Shown here: positions 1 to 3,382 of the stretch, one piece after another
Numbering within the stretch: position 1 is the stretch's first letter
How the letters are laid out: each line of letters starts with the position of its first letter
Origin: Pseudomonadota bacterium
GTDB lineage: Bacteria; Pseudomonadota; Alphaproteobacteria; Rhizobiales; Xanthobacteraceae
DNA: 5,871 bases
Direction: 5' to 3'
Assembly: GCA_023433965.1 (NCBI GenBank)
Contig: JAEYTQ010000743.1
Coordinates: forward strand, 1 to 5,871
The notes under the pieces: model-generated
What the model was told of the DNA's origin: nothing
Databases searched by the model: none
The model's input: the letters and a program-made list of their open reading frames with translations, nothing else
Position numbers and translations under genes: made by a program

Positions 1-727
1 GGGTGTATCCACCGGTGGTCATTCCATCGCCGGCACTGTCCAACACGAGCAGGCGGTAGCAGCCGTCGGGTACGCAGCAGTTGTTGGTGATCGTGGCGTT
101 GTTGGGCAGGCCGCTGCCGGAGCACACTGGAATGCTTACACCTTCGGGGATCAGTTCATAGCTGGTCTGGCTCCCGTTGGCATCGGTCTTCAGTTCCAGC
201 ACCATGCCGTTGCTGGTGCACGATGCACTCGCATCACCACAGGTCACTGTAAGTACGAAGTTCCCGGTGCCGGTGGAGAAACCGCTCACATAGATGATGT
301 AGCTGGTGCCGGAGCTCGAATTCCATGATACGGATGAAACGATCCCTTCCTCCCCGCACACACCGGCTCCCCCTGGCCCAAAGTCATCATCATTACCGGT
401 AACGCAGGTGAAGCTTCCGCACGATCCCGTATAGATCGCCATCTTGGTATCGTAATCACTTCCGCAGAGGGCGGCTTTCATTCCGCCACCCCAGCCGGTT
501 ACACGGTACCAAACGCCACCAGCGCTGGTCACTGAAGTGATGCATGTGCCTGGCGCGCCCGCGTTCGTGGCTCCGATCGTGGTGCCGGGTGTTACGCTGT
601 TGCAACCTACCGTGATCGCATTCGCGCAAAGGTTGTTCGGTGGTACCTGGGCCAGTAGATCGAAGGGCAGGAACAGCATTGGAACGATCCACGCTGTGAT
701 CAGGGTTCGGAATGTATATTTCATCAT
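1..727 (-). CDS. Secreted multidomain protein, N-terminal part (3' end off the window)
   Basis: The reading frame is open from ATG at 727 (a second in-frame ATG follows at 724) to the left edge, giving 242 residues without a stop. Residues 1-26 form a Sec signal peptide: a basic start (K3, R7), a hydrophobic core and LLA before Gln27, the probable mature N-terminus. Residues about 30-163 resemble a beta-sandwich module common in secreted Bacteroidota proteins (PPC-like). It starts NNLCANA, has GVWYRV (71-76), DYDTKMAIYTG (91-101), an Asp-rich GNDDD (111-115) and ends FVLTVTC. Residues about 171 onward resemble another recurrent module, with CVPDGCY (218-224) followed by LDSAGDGM (229-236), cut by the edge. 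The even number and spacing of Cys suggests extracellular disulfides. It is probably a surface or Type IX-secreted protein, possibly an enzyme or adhesin whose functional part lies beyond the window. The sequence is certain as coding; the role is unknown. Confidence 0.85.
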   Translation of the reverse strand, partial: MMKYTFRTLITAWIVPMLFLPFDLLAQVPPNNLCANAITVGCNSVTPGTTIGATNAGAPGTCITSVTSAGGVWYRVTGWGGGMKAALCGSDYDTKMAIYTGSCGSFTCVTGNDDDFGPGGAGVCGEEGIVSSVSWNSSSGTSYIIYVSGFSTGTGNFVLTVTCGDASASCTSNGMVLELKTDANGSQTSYELIPEGVSIPVCSGSGLPNNATITNNCCVPDGCYRLLVLDSAGDGMTTGGYT

Positions 728-781
728 TTTCAGCGATATCCAACTGACCGGTCGCCATGGATCCGATCAGGTGCGACAGCG

Positions 782-794
782 GAAAATTATTTTG
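782..794. promoter_or_regulatory. AT-rich core of the divergent intergenic region, candidate promoter
   Basis: The 200-base gap 728-927 separates two divergent genes. Its only strongly AT-rich patch is here. Read on the minus strand, 789-782 gives TAATTTTC; read on the plus strand, 787-794 gives TTATTTTG. Each is one mismatch from the Bacteroidota -7 box TAnnTTTG. No convincing -33 TTTG element was found at the usual distance for either direction, so this is a weak candidate. The rest of the gap shows no gene, hairpin terminator or RNA, but it carries five GATC sites. Confidence 0.2.
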
Positions 795-914
795 AGTGTA
801 ATGGTCATTCCCATGAATTGTAGACCATTCCGGTGAAGTTCCTTGTCGGAGCCCTTCAGCAGCGTCCACGAACGATCGTGGCCAGTTGATCGATCGGCGT
901 TACTTTGGCCGGCC

Positions 915-918
915 GAGG
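915..918 (+). promoter_or_regulatory. Possible ribosome binding site (GAGG) for the PAP2-family gene
   Basis: GAGG lies nine bases before ATG 928. It supports that start over the in-frame TTG at 886, which has no purine-rich stretch in front of it. Many Bacteroidota genes lack such a site, so its presence is only mild support. Confidence 0.35.
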
Positions 919-927
919 CTTGGTTGT

Positions 928-1602
928 ATGCGGAATAGTTGGGGTGCGGCCTGGGCCGATCGGAATTTCAGGAGCGCCTTGTTCACAGGTGGCACGTTCC
1001 TGTTCATGATCGCCTTTCTGCTGCCACGCTTTTTCGCCTTCATTGAACAGCGGCCCGGCATCACATTATACGATCCATTGTTGGCCGCCGTGGGACCGAT
1101 CGATGTTTCCACCATCACATTCGGCATTCTTTATCCGCTCATCCTGGCGGGGGTCATCGCACTGCTTCGGTCACCGTACCGCTTCGTGCGTATGCTTCAT
1201 GCTTATGTGATCCTGCTTTTATCAAGGATGATAACCATGTATCTGATCACGCTCGAACCACCACTTACGATCATCCCGCTCATCGATCCGATCACCCAGA
1301 ATTTCTATCCTGCGGATGAGCCGTTCCTGAAGGATCTTTTCTTCAGTGGACATACGGCTACGAGCGTGCTATTCGCCCTGGCGGTCAGGCCGGGCCGGCT
1401 GCGGATGATCCTTGCGGTGGGCGCGCTTATCGTGGCTTCGCTGGTTCTGGTGCAACACGTGCACTACACCGCCGATGTGCTCGCTGCGCCGTTCTTTGCC
1501 ACGCTCGCCTGGGCGCTCGCAGGCGCTTTGCTGGATCTCTTCAACGTGAAAGGTGCAGATCGAACAGGCTACTTCGATCGCTTCGGAAGCCGCTTCAGAT
1601 AG
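928..1602 (+). CDS. PAP2-superfamily membrane protein, sphingomyelin-synthase-like (PAP2_C type)
   Basis: A 224-residue integral membrane protein. Hydrophobic segments lie at about 17-40, 62-82, 88-108, 145-155, 158-176 and 185-204. Two family motifs are intact. DLFFSGHTATS (136-146) corresponds to the SGHT motif with His142; HVHYTADV (177-184) gives His179 and Asp183. Together these match the His/His/Asp catalytic triad of the sphingomyelin synthase/PAP2_C branch, which transfers or hydrolyses lipid phosphate head groups at the membrane. The classical PAP2 motif KX6RP is not obvious, which fits that branch. The frame also allows TTG at 886 (238 residues), but ATG 928 has GAGG upstream and removes an unusual Arg-rich leader. 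The actual substrate is unknown; lipid phosphatase, inositol-phosphoceramide synthase-like or phosphoethanolamine-ceramide synthase-like activity are all possible. Its last 34 bases overlap the end of the oppositely oriented SDR gene. Confidence 0.85.
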   Translation: MRNSWGAAWADRNFRSALFTGGTFLFMIAFLLPRFFAFIEQRPGITLYDPLLAAVGPIDVSTITFGILYPLILAGVIALLRSPYRFVRMLHAYVILLLSRMITMYLITLEPPLTIIPLIDPITQNFYPADEPFLKDLFFSGHTATSVLFALAVRPGRLRMILAVGALIVASLVLVQHVHYTADVLAAPFFATLAWALAGALLDLFNVKGADRTGYFDRFGSRFR

Positions 1603-2366
1603 ATGCCGCTCGCCACGGATTCGGTAATGGCCGAAGGCATCAATTTCTGGAGCTTCACCGTGAGAACGTTCGTGGCCCCGGGCACCACCACCGCCTTGTT
1701 CTTGAACATCGCCCGCACGGCTGCCCTGGCCACAGGTTCCGGCGGCGTTGCGAATTTGTTCGCGAGGTCTTCCATAGCCTGCATGCCTGCGCGTTCGATG
1801 AAACCGGTACTAACAGTGCCGGGACAGACCGCTGTCACGTTCACCCTGCCTTTCAATTCGATCCGCAACGATCGCGACCAGCGAAGAATGAACGCCTTGC
1901 TTGCGGAATAGATCGCCATGCTGGCCAGCGCATGAAAGGCGGTCATGCTGGAAATATTCAATATGTACGGCCTCTTTGCCTTCAGAAGATGGGGTAGGAG
2001 CTTGTGCGTGAGTTGCACCGGAACTTCCATGTTCAACCGCATCATGCGCAACTGCTCGTGAAGGGAAAGCTCTTCGAACATGCCCCAATTGGCCTGGCCG
2101 GCGTTGTTCACCAGGCAGCTGATCGGGAATTCCAGAGCTTTTTGAACGATCCTGTCGAGGGCGCCTTCCTCCAGAAGATCGGCTTCGATCAATTGCGCTC
2201 TTCCACCATTGAGCTTCGCAGCTTCGTCCAACAAGCCTTCCAGACCTTTCCGGTTGCGCGCCGTTGCGATGATGCCGAAACCCTGGCGGGCCAGTTCCAC
2301 CGCGATCGCCCTGCCGATCCCCTGGCTTGCACCTGTCACCAGGGCATACCCGCGATCGGTGCTCAT
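1569..2366 (-). CDS. SDR-family NAD(P)-dependent oxidoreductase
   Basis: A complete 265-residue classical short-chain dehydrogenase with a Rossmann fold. TGASQGIG (11-18) is the dinucleotide-binding glycine motif and NNAG (87-90) the structural motif. The catalytic set is Asn112 (LNMEV), Ser140 (NISS), Tyr153 and Lys157 (YSASK), followed by PGTVST (182-187). Basic residues after the second strand (ATARNRK, 34-40) favour NADP(H). The protein is expected to reduce a ketone or oxidise an alcohol in the cytosol or at the membrane face. The C-terminal tail (about 230-265) is basic and amphipathic, as in lipid-acting SDRs of the DltE/3-ketosphinganine reductase-like group, but that substrate is a guess. 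ATG 2366 overlaps the stop of the upstream dioxygenase gene as ATGA, so translation is probably coupled. The stop (1569-1571) lies inside the PAP2 gene on the other strand. Confidence 0.93.
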   Translation of the reverse strand: MSTDRGYALVTGASQGIGRAIAVELARQGFGIIATARNRKGLEGLLDEAAKLNGGRAQLIEADLLEEGALDRIVQKALEFPISCLVNNAGQANWGMFEELSLHEQLRMMRLNMEVPVQLTHKLLPHLLKAKRPYILNISSMTAFHALASMAIYSASKAFILRWSRSLRIELKGRVNVTAVCPGTVSTGFIERAGMQAMEDLANKFATPPEPVARAAVRAMFKNKAVVVPGATNVLTVKLQKLMPSAITESVASGIYLKRLPKRSK

Positions 2367-3226
2367 CGCACCAGATGCTGGAATTTATGGTAGATGGGAG
2401 TGGGGCTATGGGCGGTCTTAGGCGAATATTTCCCGCAGATGATCGGTATGTACATCACCCGGCGGCGGCTTGCTTCGCCGATGAGCGAACTGCGCTGTAC
2501 GCGGTGCCAGCAGCGGCCATCGTGCACGGTGAGGTCACCGGCCTTGATCGCGAAGGCCACTTCATCCTTGTCGGGTTCGATGTCCTTGAAATAACGCTTG
2601 CGGAACAGCATTTTCATGATGCCCTGCGTATGCGTTCCGGGGATCAGTCGCAGGCCGCCGTTCTCGGGATGCTGATCATCGAGATGGATGCCCACGTTGA
2701 GCATCGGCATGATCTTCTTTCCGAGGAAGAGATCGCGGATCGAGTCGGTATGCCAGCCCATCTGGGTGAAGTTGCTGGCATCGGTGTTCACGTAATGGTT
2801 CACCACAAGGCCGTCCTTCTCGTTGATGCCGAGGCGCGCACCGGGGCCTATGAGTTCCAAAAGTGCGTTCAGCCGGGGATCGCGAAGTACATCGGCCAGG
2901 GTGGGGTGATGCTGGTTGGCGAAAGCGAAACGCTGAACGATCTTACTTCCATCCACATCGTTCCCGAATTTGATCGGTATGCCGTTCACCACCGTGGTGC
3001 CTTCGGAGATCCAACGTTGCTGAACCTCTTCAATGGCCTTTATGATGGCATCGACGCGGGCACGATCGATGAAGGATGGGAAATGGAGAAAGCCGTTCCT
3101 GTTGAAGAACTCCCGCTGTTCCGGCGTGATACGCTGGCCCAAGGGCGAACCGGAGGGTATGATCTGTGCCACTGATGCGTGGGTTGAGAAGCGCACGAAG
3201 GTAGGATCCCGATCGACTTGTTCCAT
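2363..3226 (-). CDS. Phytanoyl-CoA dioxygenase (PhyH) family Fe(II)/2-oxoglutarate oxygenase
   Basis: A complete 287-residue protein, typical for the family. Numbered from ATG 3226, the iron facial triad is His159 and Asp161 (GWHTDS) with the distal His241 (CWHRVQ). Arg254, in the RRR run, is the likely 2-oxoglutarate carboxylate ligand. NGGLRLIPGTH (189-199) is the PhyH core strand-turn signature. FFNRNGFLHFPSFI (40-53) is the usual N-terminal segment in which the protein prefers to hydroxylate rather than stay inactive. Asp161 argues for a hydroxylase and against a halogenase, which would have Gly or Ala there. The frame extends to GTG 3229, but GGAGG six bases before ATG 3226 favours the ATG. 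It is first gene of the operon with the SDR (ATGA overlap at 2363-2366), so hydroxylation followed by alcohol/ketone conversion of the same substrate is plausible. The substrate is unknown; fatty-acyl or other lipid chains are one possibility. Confidence 0.92.
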   Translation of the reverse strand: MEQVDRDPTFVRFSTHASVAQIIPSGSPLGQRITPEQREFFNRNGFLHFPSFIDRARVDAIIKAIEEVQQRWISEGTTVVNGIPIKFGNDVDGSKIVQRFAFANQHHPTLADVLRDPRLNALLELIGPGARLGINEKDGLVVNHYVNTDASNFTQMGWHTDSIRDLFLGKKIMPMLNVGIHLDDQHPENGGLRLIPGTHTQGIMKMLFRKRYFKDIEPDKDEVAFAIKAGDLTVHDGRCWHRVQRSSLIGEASRRRVMYIPIICGKYSPKTAHSPTPIYHKFQHLVR

Positions 3227-3232
3227 CACCTG

Positions 3233-3237
3233 CCTCC
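3233..3237 (-). promoter_or_regulatory. Shine-Dalgarno site (GGAGG) of the PhyH-family gene
   Basis: On the minus strand GGAGG is followed by six bases and then ATG 3226. This decides the start between GTG 3229 and ATG 3226. A strong site like this is unusual in Bacteroidota, where most genes are translated with AT-rich leaders and weak or no Shine-Dalgarno pairing. Confidence 0.6.
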
Positions 3238-3302
3238 ATCAACCGACCAACAGAGGCACGCTGAAACTCCGCAGAGCAGTTAACGAACTGGATCCCAGCG
3301 CG

Positions 3303-3310
3303 CAAAAATA
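3303..3310 (-). promoter_or_regulatory. Bacteroidota -7 promoter box (TATTTTTG) for the PhyH-SDR operon
   Basis: Read on the minus strand the bases are TATTTTTG, a perfect match to TAnnTTTG of the primary sigma factor in this phylum. Transcription would start near 3297, leaving a leader of about 70 bases before ATG 3226. No clear -33 TTTG was found about 19-21 bases upstream, so the promoter may be weak or activator-dependent. The leader contains the short dyad CTGG/CCAG around 3288-3298, of unknown meaning. Confidence 0.45.
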
Positions 3311-3347
3311 AATGGTTTTCCATGCACGGTGTATCCTTCCCCGGGGC

Positions 3348-3371
3348 AGGCCCGTACAAAGGCCCGCTCAA
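3348..3371 (+). repeat. 12-base imperfect tandem repeat in the leader of the giant repeat-protein gene
   Basis: AGGCCCGTACAA (3348-3359) is followed directly by AGGCCCGCTCAA (3360-3371), ten of twelve bases identical. The second copy runs into the ribosome binding site eleven bases before the start codon. It could be a protein operator or RNA element, or simply a local slippage duplication. CCCCGGGG at 3339-3346 lies just before it. Confidence 0.4.
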
Positions 3372-3374
3372 GGA
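3370..3374 (+). promoter_or_regulatory. Ribosome binding site (AAGGA) of the giant repeat-protein gene
   Basis: AAGGA sits eight bases before ATG 3383, a standard spacing. The predicted signal peptide begins exactly at that ATG, so the start is well supported. No match to TAnnTTTG was found on the plus strand in 3238-3382; the promoter of this gene is therefore unresolved. Confidence 0.5.
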
Positions 3375-3382
3375 CCACCCAA

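Noticed and set aside
456..869. 137-codon minus-strand frame
   Set aside because: It overlaps the start of the secreted protein in a different phase; the frame from 727 has a signal peptide and recognisable modules.
886..927. TTG start giving a 14-residue N-terminal extension of the PAP2-family protein
   Set aside because: The extension is Arg-rich with no family resemblance, and ATG 928 has a GAGG site in front.
1577..1600. Small hairpins (GCTT-CGG-AAGC and GAAG-CCG-CTTC) near the convergent gene ends
   Set aside because: Stems are only four to five bases, lie inside both coding regions and have no following T-run, so a terminator is not supported.
2327..3175. 282-codon plus-strand reading frame
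   Set aside because: It is entirely antisense to the PhyH-family gene, whose iron-binding and 2OG motifs are intact on the other strand; the plus-strand product has no recognisable domain.
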